Below are positions 30,600 through 41,581 of a stretch of DNA of 42,008 nt, piece by piece. The position numbers and the translations under genes were made by a program. The first letter of the stretch is position 1, and each line of letters begins with the position of its first letter. Under the pieces are notes generated by a model, which did not search any database, had not been told where the DNA came from, and saw only the letters and a program-made list of their open reading frames with translations. Location: the NCBI GenBank assembly GCA_037447605.1, contig CM074821.1, positions 554,257-596,264 of the forward strand. Direction: 5' to 3'. The DNA is from Zygnema circumcarinatum (Eukaryota; Streptophyta; Zygnematophyceae; Zygnematales; Zygnemataceae).

Positions 30600-31413
30600 C
30601 TCTCTTTCACGTTCCCCTCCTCCCTCTTCCATCAACCTCATCGTTTTCCCTCTCCTCCCCTTACACCCTCTCTCTCTCGAAAAAACATCTCCCTCCCTCT
30701 CCCAATCCCCCCTTTCCCCTGCTCCCTCCCTCCCTCCCTCCCACGCCTCCCTTCCTCCCTACATCCCTCTCTCCCCTCCCTCCCTCCCTGCCTCCCTCCC
30801 TCCCTCCCTCCCTCCCTCCCTCCCTCCCTCCCTCCCTCCCTCCTCCTCCTCCTCCCTCCCTCCTCCTCCCTCCCTCCTCCCTCCCTCCCTCCCTCCCTCC
30901 CTCCCTCCCTCCCTCCCTCCCTCCTCCTCCCTCCCTCCCCTCCCCTCCCTCCTCCTCCCTCCCTCCTCCTCCCTCCCACCTTCCCCACCCCTGCCCCCCC
31001 CTCCCCCACCCCCTGCTCCTCCCTCCCTTCCCCCCTCCCTCTCCTCCCCCTCCCCCTCTCCCTCTCCCCTTCTCCCCCTTCATCCCTCCAACCCCCGCCT
31101 CTCCCCCTCTCCCCTCTCCCCTCTCCCCCTCTCCCCCTTTCCCCCTCTCCCGCTCGCCCCCTCTCCCCTCTCCCCCTCTTCCCTCTCCCCTCTCCTCTCC
31201 CCCTCTCCCCTCTCCCCTCTCCCCTCTCCCCTCTCCCCCCTCTCCCCTCCCTCCCTCCTCCTCCCTCCCTCTCCCTCTCCCCTCTCCCCTCTCCCCTCTC
31301 CCTCTCCCTCTCCCCTCTCCCCTCTCCCTCTCCCCTCTCTCCCCTCTCCCCCTCTCCCCCCTCTCCCCCCTCTCCCCTCTCCCTCTCTCCCCTCTCCCCT
31401 CTCCCCTCGGCCT
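30600..31413. repeat. CCCT/CTCC simple-repeat tract
   Basis: (CCCT)n is purest at 30790-30930, then CCTCC and CCCCTCT variants to 31413. It lies about 330 bp after the glycosyltransferase-like stop. The very long Pro/Leu/Ser open frames through it are not genes. Confidence 0.9.
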
Positions 31414-32241
31414 TCCAAACCCTGCCACCTGGCACGCGCCTGCGGTCGCCCATCTCTCCATTCCGTTCCGTTCCGTTCCGTTCCGCGGAATTGCGCCATG
31501 CTGTTGCATGCAGAAACAACGCCGATCTTTGCGTCGACTCCCTGAATAGAACACCCGCTCGTGGGAACCGGCCGTTCTATGGTCATGGTGTACCCTCCGA
31601 CAGTTTAACTGTGGCCGCCTCCCATGGAACCCCTCCCATGCCCGGCCTGCCTGCCTGCCTGCCTGGCTCTTGCAGGGCTCGCGATGAATAATAGAGTGAA
31701 TTTCAATTTTCAATTCGAATTCCAAAAAAATAAAGCAGTTCTGCTTCCCGAGCGGATGCTGCCCAAGATACTCCGAAACTCTGAAAACAACGGAAAACTC
31801 TCGAGGGTCCGCTTCCACGTCCGAGTTCTTTTCCGCATTTTTTTTTTGTTCTACCACTTCTTTTTCCCGTTCGCTTCTGGTTCTTGTGAGGCTGCAAACT
31901 CGGAACAGTTTTCCGTTTCGCTAGAAGACAACCTGATGCGATTATTTGGCTCTGATAGGTCGCACGGATTTTTAGTTTTTCTAAGCAAAAGTTGCGAGCC
32001 ACATGAGAAAAACGACAAGATCCAACGGTTGAGATACAGCGAGGGGACACGTGGCGCGTCCTCGAGGAAAGTCCGAAAATCCCGGAGGCGGCGCTTCACG
32101 CCGGTCGCGATTGGCGGGGACGCTGACACGTGACAGGCATGTTTGGCATGGCGCGCAATCGCTGACACGTGACCGAATCGGCGACCAGCTAGCTGTGTGC
32201 CTAACCGACACACTTGTCGCGTTGGCGTGTCTGCGTATCGA
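31414..32241. other. Intergenic, no gene recognised
   Basis: Includes a TTCCG pentamer repeat (about 31461-31485), a CCTG repeat (31645-31663) and several CACGTG-type words near 32050-32170 (GGACACGTGGCGCG, GCTGACACGTGAC twice). The GCTGACACGTGAC word also occurs at 1358-1370. Confidence 0.4.
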
Positions 32242-33720
32242 TAGGGTTTAGGCTTAGGGTTAGGGATTACATTCAAGGGTTAGGGTTCAGGGTGAAGGTT
32301 CAGGGTTTAAGGTTTAGGGTTAGGGATTAAAGTCTAGCGCAGGGTTCATGGTTAAGGTTTAGGGTTAGGGATTAAAGTCTAGCGCAGGGTTCATGGTTAA
32401 GGTTTAGGGTTAGGGATTAAAGTCTAGCGCAGGGTTCATGGTTAAGGTTTAGGGTTAGGGATTAAAGTCTAGCGCAGGGTTCATGGTTAAGGTTTAGGGT
32501 TAGGGATTAAAGTCTAGGGTTAGGGTTCAGGGTGAAGGTTCAGGGTTTAAGGTTTAGGGTTAGGGATTAAAGTCTAGCGCAGGGTTCATGGTTAAGGTTT
32601 AGGGTTAGGGATTAGGGATTTTAGGGCTTAGGGTTAGGGATTAAAGTCTAGGGTTAGGGTTTCAAGGTTAGGGTTTAGAGTTTAGGGCTTCGGGTTTAGG
32701 GTTTAGAGTTTAGGGCTTCGGGTTTAGGGTTTAGAGTTTAGGGTTTCGGGTTTAGGGTTTAGGGCTTAGGGTTAGGGATTAAAGTCTAGGGTTAAGGTTC
32801 AGGGTTTAAGGTTTAGGGTTTAGGGCTTAGGGTTAGGGATTAAAGTCTAGGGTTAGGGTTCAGGGTGAAGGTTCAGGGTTTAAGGTTTAGGGTTAGGGAT
32901 TAAAGTCTAGCGCAGGGTTCATGGTTAAGGTTTAGGGTTTAGGGCTTAGGGTTAGGGATTAAAGTCTAGCGCAGGGTTCATGGTTAAGGTTTAGGGTTAG
33001 GGATTAAAGTCTAGGGTTAGGGTTCAGGGTGAAGGTTCAGGGTTTAAGGTTTAGGGTTAGGGATTAAAGTCTAGCGCAGGGTTCATGGTTAAGGTTTAGG
33101 GTTTAGGGCTTAGGGTTAGGGATTAAAGTCTAGGGTTAGGGTTCAGGGTGAAGGTTCAGGGTTTAAGGTTTAGGGTTAGGGATTAAAGTCTAGCGCAGGG
33201 TTCATGGTTAAGGTTTAGGGGTTAGGGCTTAGGGTTAGGGATTAAAGTCTAGGGTTACGGTTTCAAGGTTAGGGTTTAGAGTTTAGGGCTTCGGGTTTAG
33301 GGTTTAGGGCTTAGGGTGTGGGGGTTGGGGTTTGGGGTTTGGGGTTGGGTTGAAGGTTTAGGGTTCAGAGTTTACGGATTAAAGTCTAGGGTTAAGGTTC
33401 AGGGTTAGGGTTTAGAATTGAGAGCTTAGGGTTTAGGGATTACATTCAAGGGTTAGGGTTCAAGTCAGGGTTTAGAGTTGAGGGCTTAGGGTTTCGGGAT
33501 AATAGTCTAGGGTTAGGGTTCAGGGTGAAGGTTCAGGGTTTAAGGTTTAGGGTTAGGGATTAAAGTCTAGCGCAGGGTTCATGGTTAAGGTTTAGGGTTT
33601 AGGGCTTAGGGTTAGGGATTAAAGTCTAGGGTTAGGGTTTCAAGGTTAGGGTTTAGAGTTTAGGGCTTCGGGTTTAGGGTTTAGAGTTTAGGGCTTCGGG
33701 TTTAGGGTTTAAGGTTCAGA
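32242..33720 (+). repeat. Telomere-derived satellite with 45-bp higher-order unit
   Basis: About 1.48 kb composed of TTTAGGG, TTAGGG, TTCAGGG and TTAAGG words. A clear 45-bp unit (AGGGTTCATGGTTAAGGTTT + AGGGTTAGGGATTAAAGTCT + AGCGC) repeats in perfect tandem at 32341-32520 and recurs in mixtures with other variants (GGGCTTCGGGTTTAGGG; GGGTGAAGGTTCAGGG). It is neither a plain telomere nor random decay: units have been re-amplified as blocks. Confidence 0.9.
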
Positions 33721-33795
33721 GTTCCAGACGCCGCTGGTTTCGGATTTCAGAATGGCATAAGCTTTCAAGAGTTTGTGGTTTCCCCGTGCCGGAGG

Positions 33796-34020
33796 GCTTA
33801 TCGGGGTTCAAGGTGCCGCATGCCGCATGCATGCATGCATGTATGCATTTATGCTTGTATGTATGTATGCGGACCACTCGCAAACCCTAAAAACTCTGTG
33901 AACCTTTTCGTTTGGAACGCGTATGGCATTTATTTTTGATATGTACATTTTACATTTGAGCCGGTCGGTCCCGCTTTCGTTTTTTGTGCTCCTCGACTGA
34001 CTGACTGACTGACTGACTGA
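33796..34020. repeat. GCATGC/GTATGC and GACT simple repeats
   Basis: Alternating purine-pyrimidine GCATGCATGCATGCATGTAT near 33820-33870 and a GACT repeat at about 33997-34021, just downstream of the polymerase lambda stop codon. A second GCATGCATGCATGC run (34136-34154) abuts the acceptor of its last exon. Confidence 0.8.
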
Positions 34021-34035
34021 CGCACTGCCCAGAAG

Positions 34036-34260
34036 CTAAAGGTTCCGCTCGTTCGGTTCGAACCACGGGAAGTCCAAAAACTCGAACACTTCGCGCTCCG
34101 TCTTGAGCGGCACGCTCTCATCCGACCGTGCGACCTGCATGCATGCATGCATGCGTGCCAGGTGGCAGATCGGACGGCGGTTAGCGCCCGGCGGAGCCTT
34201 GCAGAGCATGCGGCGATGCATGTATGCGATTTGCTGGATTGAATGGATGAGATGATGATG

Positions 34261-34292
<32 letters not shown>

Positions 34293-34306
34293 GATGATGG
34301 TGGTGG

Positions 34307-34352
<46 letters not shown>

Positions 34353-36556
34353 GATGATGGTGGTGGTGATGATGATGATGATGATTATGATGATGATGAT
34401 GATGATGATGGTGATTATGATGATGATGATGATGATGATGATGGTGATTATGATGATGATGATGATGATGATGATGGTGATGGTGATTATGATGATGATG
34501 AGATTATGATGATGATGATGATGATGAGATGATGATGATGATTATGATGATGATGAGATGATGATGATGATTATGATGATGATGAGATGATGATGATGAT
34601 TATGATGATGATGAGATCATGATGAGATGATGATGATTAGATGATGATGATTAGATGATGATGATTAGATGATGATGATGATGATGATGATGAGGGCATT
34701 TTCTATTACCGAGAAACAACAAGATGACTCCAAGCTTTACTAGTTATATATATACATAGGGAGATACTATTTACGCACCGTTTTTGTCTAGATACACACC
34801 TTTTTTCAACGGTCAGATTTTATTTTAGGGGTTTTTAGGGTTTTGGGGGGGTTTTTTATTTTTGGTTTTTTACCTTCTGCCCGTAGCGGTCCTTCACGAC
34901 GGGGTACAGCCCGTGGTCGTCAAGTTTGTACCCCTTTTTATCCGCCACAATTCGCAATCTGAAAATAATTTCAACCGCGTCCCCCCTGCCACGTGTCAGG
35001 TGAAGCAGGCAAGCTCTGCCCTTTTTCCTTTCTCCTTCCAACGCGAAGAAACTGCCCCAAACCCAAAACCCCATTTTGAGCAAGAGCTCGCGGACTGAAA
35101 AAAAATGAAAATTTGGACCAAAAGCAACCTCCGGTTGAGCACGTCGTTGCCGGTCCACGCGATGAGGCCGAACGGAAATTGGTCCAAGGGGTACACCTGG
35201 TGAGCCAAAACCCCTTCAATTAAAAAAAAAAAAGAAAAACACACACACACACACACACACAGACACATAGAAGAAGTACAAGTCATACGTTTCTTTCCTG
35301 CCGAGGAGGGAGGGAGGGGGGGAGGGAGGGAGGGGAGGAAAGGGGCTAATTTCAATTCCTTTTATTAAATCTTTTTGTTCTAATGACCTACTAATTAAGC
35401 TCAGGATTCAAACTATATCCTGTTCGAGTTCTTGAATCATTTAGTTAGGGACAGTGAACAATAGTGATTTTTTTTTTTTTTTTCCCCACCTTGAAATCGA
35501 TCCGGTGGCGCCGGTCCCTCCCCGGATAGCAGCACAGCCCAAAGTACGTATCCACTCCCTTGTCCGTTCCCTGCCAAACCCTAACTGCGAACGGAGTAAA
35601 TTACAGCATAGAAACCGGGAAACCCTAACACATGGAGGACAGCTGCTTGGCTTGACCCAGACCCATGCCATGAAATCATGACGTCAGCGTGATGCTTGAT
35701 GACGTGGCAGAAACCCAATCAACCAGGAACACAATTTTGGCAGCTTTTTTTTGCAGACGGAAAAATGCCCTGTTCTATGTGTCTGATGCGTTCAAGCAGC
35801 CTCCGTACATTTTTGTCCTTTTCCCCTATCAGTTTGTCTTTACCTCCACACTGTGGGTGGGTCCCACCAGAAGGTCCTCCTTGAGGAATCCTTTTTCCTT
35901 CAGTCTTTGAATGAGGAGAGGAAGCACTCCTGCATGGCTGCCAGATGGCAATAAACGACAAAAAAAGGGTCAGACTAAAGGTCCAAATTACTCCATTTTT
36001 TGGGCCCAAAGAAGTACCTTGGGACTCTATTTCTTGATTAATTCATTTAATTAATTAATTAATTAATTGATCTCTATGTAGAAACACCGACCTGCAAGAC
36101 TATGGCAGCTGCTCTAGCTTAAAGGAGCAGGAAGGAGGAGCCATTTTTTTTTTTTTTCACTAAGGATGAGTGCCAAACCGCGCTGCCAGGTCTCCTCCGC
36201 TTTAACTTAGTCAAATCAGGTCTCATTCGACTAACCAAAGTGACCAAAAGTACTAAAAGTTCTAAAAGTACTAAAAGTACGCTTAGGTCGAGAAAACGGC
36301 GAGCCAAGCGCACTGCCCGACTGGGCCTCCCTCCCTCCCTCGTGCGGTTCGGATTTTGGGGTTTTAGGGTTTTTAGGGGTTTTGGGGTTTTTAGGGTTTA
36401 TAGGGTGTTTAGGGTTTTGGGAGGGAGCGTGGCTCGGGAGGTTCGAACCTGCGACCGTCCGCGTGCGAGAGCAGAAGGTCCACGTCGCCGGACTGACCCC
36501 GCCCGCGCCGATACGACCCGCCGCAGACCACCCGCATCTGCACGCACGCAACCCAT

Positions 36557-36609
<53 letters not shown>

Positions 36610-37038
36610 CCTCCCTCCCTCCCCTCCCTCCCCTCCCTCCCTCCCTCCCTCCCTCCCTCCCTCCTCTCTCTCTTTCTCTCTCCCTCGTCTCTCTCTCTCT
36701 CTCCGCCCATCTGCCCCCTCCCACTCTCCCTCTCTCCCTCCCTCCCTCCCCCCTCCCTCACATTCTCACTTTCCCTCCCCTCTCTCTCTTCCCATCTTCC
36801 TCCTCCATCCCTCCCTCTCTCTATCTGCCTTTCTCTCTTGACCTCTCTCCCTCCCCTCTCTCTCTCTCGTCCCTCATCTTCCCCCTCCCTCCCTCTCTCC
36901 CTCCCCCCTCCCTCTCTCTTTCTCTCTCTCACTCTCTCCCTCTCGCTCTCTTTTCCTCTCTCTCGTTCTCAAACACTCTGCTCTCCTCTCTCTTACTCTC
37001 TCCTTTTCCAATCGCCCTCCCTTCCCCCCCCTCTCTCT

Positions 37039-37070
<32 letters not shown>

Positions 37071-38773
37071 AACACATTCCCCTCCCTCCCCCTCCCCCAC
37101 TCACCGTATCCCCAGCTTTGCACCCCATACTCCCATTAATCTTCGGTTAAAGCAAGCGTAGTTTACCCCCGGCTGAACTTCTTCCGCCGTTTCTTTTACA
37201 ATCCTCTCCATCACTGCCACCTGGCATCCGTACAGAATTTAAAATGGGCCAAAAACCAACCTAGAATCATTTGAGTAATTCATCAAAAGTTGAAAGTAAA
37301 GAAGAGCTCTAATCTCAGATAACTCTAACATTTTTATAAGAATAAAAAACAGCAGTAGCACATTAGCCACACCTTAAACATGCATTTCATTCCGCTCTAG
37401 TGATGTCATGTCACATCATGTCACGCGTCACGTCACGTCACGTCACGTCACGTCACGACAACAATAACGGTGCAAAAAAATGTGAGCAGACGTCGAGTTT
37501 CATTGTGTGACACTTGTCACAAGAGCTTCTAAAAGTTGAAATTTCGATGCATTTCTATGGTCAAAAAAGGAAGTTTGACCAAAAATAAGAAACCCCCAAC
37601 AAATTTGGTGCTTAGTACCAGCCAATCGCGTCCGGCCACGTGGAAAATGCGGCATTTCTGGTAATCGAACGTTACATATTTACTGAAAAATGGACGGCTG
37701 GGATGCAGTAGATCCATCAGGCCCCAAAGGAAAGGACAGGTGGGAGAGAATGGGATTGGTTTGGAGGAAAAAACTGAACAGGAAACTGGAAGCATAGAAA
37801 TGTCCCATTTACCTCGTGCCGGGGTATTTTTGTATTTATATCGCGGTGAAATTTAATTCCCGTCCGCTGCGCAGAAGTGAGAGAGGGCTCCTTAAGAAGG
37901 GCCTCCAATGAGCCGTATCCCATTTTGTAATATTTTTCCGCAGAATGGGGTCCAATACCCCATATAGACCCAAATAGGATTAGGGTGCGAGTCTGACAAA
38001 GAAGAAGCCACAAGTGGGAAAAGGGCAGAGGAAGGGAAGGAGAGGAGAGAGGGAGAGGGAGAGAAGAGGGGGGAGAGAGTTGGTGGAGCACGCGGGAGAG
38101 AGGAGAGGGAAGGAGAGGCGAGGGGGAGTGGGAGAGAAGAGGGAAATGAAAGAAGAGGGGGGAGAGAGTTAGCGGAGTGGGAGAGAGGAGGAAGAGCGAG
38201 GATGAGTGGGAGATGAAGGAGAGGGAGAGGGAGGGGAATGGGAGAGGACAGAGAACGGGAGCGATAGGGGGATGGGAGAAGGAGAGAGGGAGAGAAAGTC
38301 GGATAAGTCGCCAGGGTTGGAAGTTCTCAGAGGGGGGAGAGGAAGAGCAAGAGAGGAGAAGAGGGAGAGAGCAAAGGTAGAGAGAGCATACAAAATTCAG
38401 ATAAATAGAGAAGGGAGGGAGTAGGGAGAGATAGAGGAGGAGGAAAGTGAAGAGGGCGAGAAGGAAAGAGGTAAAGCAAAGAGAAGAACACCTTGAGAGG
38501 GGAGAGGAGAGGAGAGGAGAGGAGGCGAGGGTTGGATGAGGGAGGGGACGAGGGGATAGAGAGAGGTGGGAGAGATGGGGAGTCTGAACATTGCGAGCGG
38601 CAGAAAGAAGAGTTTGAAGGCACAACGGAGATTTCCCCTCACCCTTTCATCTCGTTTGAAGTTCTCCAACCTCTGCAGCTTGCCCGTCTTCAGAATCTCA
38701 TCAATCTGAAAATCAACGCAAACGTTTCTGCTTAATCTCTGCCCCCCTCTCTCTCTCTCTCTCTGTGTGTGTC

Positions 38774-38807
<34 letters not shown>

Positions 38808-41126
38808 GCCCGTTCTTTCAATTCCTATTCAACTTCCCCACTTTCCCTCTCTCCCCCTCCCCCTCTCCCTCCGCATCCTCTCGCACCCCTCCCTCCCCTC
38901 CCACTCTCTCTCACTCTCTATCTCTCTCTCTCTCTCACACACACACACACCCCACTTGCAGACCCCTTCACAAGAGTTACGGCAGAAGTCGTTAAACCCA
39001 CAACTATCCTGAAATTTCTCCCCCTTTCAACTGCTTCACATCTTGCTATTCTGCTTTAGTCACATTTTAGCTATTTCTGCTCCTCACCTGACTAAGCAAA
39101 GATGGGCCGATTGCCGGAAAGCCCTTCACCTGTTCCACATCAGTTATACGGAACGGAATTTTTTCGAGCACAGAATTGGCCTTATAGTATGAAAAGGACC
39201 TCCTGTCATCGCCAAGGGCTGCAGCCAAAAGAAAAAAAAAAATTATTTTCCGAGCAAGCAAGAAAAAGTTGCATTGAAGTCGCAGAGAACGGGCAGTTTG
39301 AAAACTTTCAACTGCAGAAGATGCCTAACAAATCAGGGAGATTTCTCCAAAGGGTTTTTGAAACCCAATTCTTTTTGCATGGGACATTACAAACAAATTT
39401 CTGACTATACAAGGATGAGCGAGATTTACCATCTTTATATATGTTTTTAAGCTCTGTGAAGGGCTTGGTTATATGGGTGTTCAAATCAGGTGGTCTATAC
39501 TCCCCTGAATCCTGCACCAAATTTCAAACATAAGACATAATTACAATTACGTTTCAGCATCAGTTTCAGTGCTGGAAAATCCATAGAAAAACCTACCAAA
39601 TTTTTTTTTCCTCAGCAAACTTAGGTCTCAAAGATGATGTAAAGATGGTTCACCTTCTCCCCTTCGGTACTCTCTTTTGACATCGTTGACATCACCTTCC
39701 CCTTCAAACTGTCGACCTCTACATCACTTTGTAGTCCAACATCATCACATCCAAATCCATCTGATCTCTCCCTAGTGAAACTTCCCAGAAGCTTCTCAGC
39801 GGTCTTTCTCTCTTTCCCCTCCTCTGAACTCCTCCTCCTTTTTTTTTCCTCTCCTGCCCGTGCACTGTCCCGGATCACATTCAACCAATCCTGTCTCTTC
39901 TCATCTGCAGCTTCATGCTTCAACGAAATTTTTTCCGACTGCCCGGAAATTTCTTCACCTCCTTCTGCTCTCCATCCTCTACCTTCCCCACCCCTCCGAT
40001 CAGTATGTTGGACCCTCCCAACATCACCTTTCTCCCTAACACTATCCATCGCAACATCACTTTCGGGCATGTTTGACGGAACGGAATCAGTTTCAGTTTC
40101 CTCCTTCTCTGAGCTCAGGGAAGCCCTTGAAGGCGGGCTTTGGGTTTGGCTCAAAGACTCATCTAAAAAAGTTGCATTTCTCGCATTTTTCATGTGCTTA
40201 AACCTTATAGGAGGACTCTTGGGGGGTTCAGAATCTCGAACATCCTGCTCCTGCTTAGTAGATTTCCCCAGCTCGAACGGAGTAGTTGGCACTAATTCTC
40301 CTCTTTTTAGGCATTCTTCTATCCAATCAAATGACACACAGACCTGTACAACAACAAAAAGGAAGAAAAGAAGTGAATCGCCAATCGAGAAGGGACTATT
40401 CATTAGAGAAGGTAAAAGAGGGAAAACTATGCTCATGCACACTCTCATAAACCAAACTGTGGCTCTTTCTCAAGTCAAGGTTTTCGCCCTCCCTACCGCC
40501 CTCCTCACTCCTCCCTCCTCCCTCCTCCCTCCTCCCACCTCCCTCCTCCCTCCTCCCTCCTCCCTCTCCTCCCCTCCCCTCTTCTCTCTCCCCTCTCCCT
40601 CTCCCCCGCTCCCTCTCCCCCGCTCCCTCTCCCCCTCCCTCTCACTCTCTCTGTCCCCGCCCCCTCCCCCGCCGTTCCTCCCTCCCACCCTCCCTCCCAC
40701 CCTCTCTCCCTCTCCTGCTCCCTCCCTCCTGCCCTCGTCTTCTGTGTTTCTCTCTCCCTCTCTGCCTCTGCAACATGCGCTGCATTTTTCGGCAGAAACG
40801 GACATCCCTACAATACATGCAGCAGCGATCCATTTCTTATGATGCTCCAAGAACACGGAAAAATTCAACGACCAACCAACAGCCAACCAACAACCAACCA
40901 ACAGCCAACCAACAACCAACCAACAGCCAACCAACAACCAACCAACAGCCAACCAACAGCCAATGAATCGCCAGAATTGAGATCAGACCACGCGGAGTCT
41001 CCCTGCTCGCAACTCTCCAAGGCGGAGCACAATGCGCTCCCAGCTGCTGGCCACTACATGCGTGACACTTGGCGAGAGGTGATTGGCCAGAGAGCCGCCC
41101 AACTGCTCAATCTTCTTGCGCCAAAC
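34036..41126 (-). CDS. POLL: DNA polymerase lambda (family X), 5' end missing
   Basis: Thirteen exons on the minus strand: 41126-40989, 40343-39654, 39511-39430, 39218-39088, 38705-38643, 37992-37813, 37220-37167, 36537-36456, 35929-35844, 35558-35490, 35196-35129, 34958-34874, 34134-34036; 608 residues, phases consistent. Nuclear repair polymerase for base-excision and end-joining gap filling. Residues 1-65: BRCT remainder (QLGGSLANHLSPSVTHVV, SFDWIEECL). 66-276: Ser/Glu/Lys linker. 277-368: 8-kDa lyase domain (LGDDRRSFSYYKA). HhH motif SIWGIGPHSAEKY. Palm: CGGSYRRGRGQSGDVD with catalytic D464 and D466; third Asp D523 in HRIDFK. Thumb: FGLIAWTGNDVLNRRLR, the plant form as I recall it. Ends FPWFEPNERNL. 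The position of the human lyase Lys (K312) is Gln347. The exon(s) coding for the start of the BRCT domain were not found up to 42008. Confidence 0.93.
34249..34695. repeat. ATG/GAT trinucleotide repeat in the last POLL intron
   Basis: (GAT)n with interspersed GGT and TAT variants over about 445 bp. It lies between exons 34958-34874 and 34134-34036; on the sense (minus) strand it reads (CAT)n. It yields a spurious poly-Met frame. Confidence 0.95.
34767..34855 (+). repeat. Dispersed repeat B, copy 2, running into telomere-like words
   Basis: ACTATTTACGCACCGTTTTT ... CAACGGTCAGATTTTATTTT, then GGGGTTTTTAGGGTTTTGGGG. The same order is found in reverse complement at 14087-14167. It sits inside the last-but-one intron region of POLL, antisense to the gene. 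Confidence 0.6.
35238..35270. repeat. AC dinucleotide repeat in a POLL intron
   Basis: AACACACACACACACACACA type run upstream (on the sense strand) of the exon at 35196-35129; on the minus strand it is (GT)n close to the acceptor. Confidence 0.85.
36356..36421 (+). repeat. Short telomere-like run in a POLL intron
   Basis: TTTGGGGTTTTAGGGTTTTT + AGGGGTTTTGGGGTTTTTAG and similar words, about 65 bp, close to the donor of the exon at 36537-36456. Confidence 0.6.
36560..37085. repeat. CT/CCCT tract in a POLL intron
   Basis: Pure (CT)n at 36560-36604, then CCCT and CTCTC variants to about 37085. It lies in the intron between exons 37220-37167 and 36537-36456 and comes within about 25 bp of the acceptor. 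On the sense strand it is purine-rich. Confidence 0.9.
38020..38570. repeat. GA-rich tract in a POLL intron
   Basis: GGGAGAGAG and GGAGAGGAGA sequence between exons 38705-38643 and 37992-37813; pyrimidine-rich on the sense strand, upstream of the acceptor. Confidence 0.85.
38745..38950. repeat. CT tract ending in AC repeat in a POLL intron
   Basis: (CT)n with TGTGTGTG, CCCT variants and ACACACACACAC at the right end, between exons 39218-39088 and 38705-38643. Confidence 0.9.
40490..40770. repeat. CTCC/CCCT tract in the first observed POLL intron
   Basis: CTCCCTCCTCC and CCCTCTCCC variants between exons 41126-40989 and 40343-39654; purine-rich on the sense strand. Confidence 0.9.
40866..40965. 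repeat. 22-bp CCAACCAACAGCCAACCAACAA minisatellite
   Basis: Alternating CCAACCAACAG and CCAACCAACAA 11-bp half-units, about nine half-units in tandem, starting within 25 bp downstream (sense direction) of the donor of the exon at 41126-40989. Confidence 0.9.
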
Positions 41127-41580
41127 CTGCAACAGATGGAAGGAGGACTCTTCACTAATGAGCATTCCCCTGTTCATAGTCAGGGGTCGTTTCAGTTGCA
41201 GTTTCGTATCAGTTTCCATTTCATTCTCGGTATTTTATCAATGTATGTTTGCTACCTTTCAGGATTTCCAAGGCTGTCGGCTAATTTTTCATATATGAAG
41301 TTGATTTTCTTGAATGAAGTTAATTGATCTGCACATGCTTTTAATCAGCCATTTTTTTAACAGTTTAAATCCGTTTTTTTTCCCAAAGCTCCAATATATC
41401 TCTCCAACGCATTAAAGCGAGCACCTGTGGAGTCGACCTTTCTTTAGGAAAGATAGTTGACCAACCTCCAAAAGTTCTCTCTTATAAAAATTGAATGTTT
41501 TAGCAATGACATAGTTTTTCCAAATTGGATTAAAAAACTTAATCCCTAAAGTTTTTTTTATTAACTATAATATGAAGCAT
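41127..41580 (-). other. POLL: Intron or leader sequence upstream of the first recognised POLL exon
   Basis: Directly before 41126 the minus strand reads CCTTCCATCTGTTGCAG, a good acceptor, so this is intron. I searched it for the hydrophobic beta strand that starts a BRCT domain and saw none convincing. A GTGCTC after CCACAG near 41423 was not strong enough to call an exon. Confidence 0.5.
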
Positions 41581-41581
41581 C

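Noticed and set aside
33796-33870. CRISPR-like or regulatory array of GCATGC units
   Set aside because: A plain alternating purine-pyrimidine simple repeat without spacers, in a eukaryotic setting.
34243-34509. Poly-Met open frame
   Set aside because: Pure product of the ATG trinucleotide repeat inside a POLL intron.
36427-36465. tRNA T-arm-like GGTTCGAACCTGCGACC
   Set aside because: No acceptor stem, D-arm or anticodon arm at the right distance on either strand; the segment is the donor side of a POLL exon. A similar GGTTCGAACC at 34058 is in the last exon.
40983-41219. ATG at 41219 as the start of POLL
   Set aside because: The sequence before 41126 is a good acceptor (CCTTCCATCTGTTGCAG) and the peptide upstream does not resemble the start of a BRCT domain, so the exon begins at 41126 and the true start is upstream.
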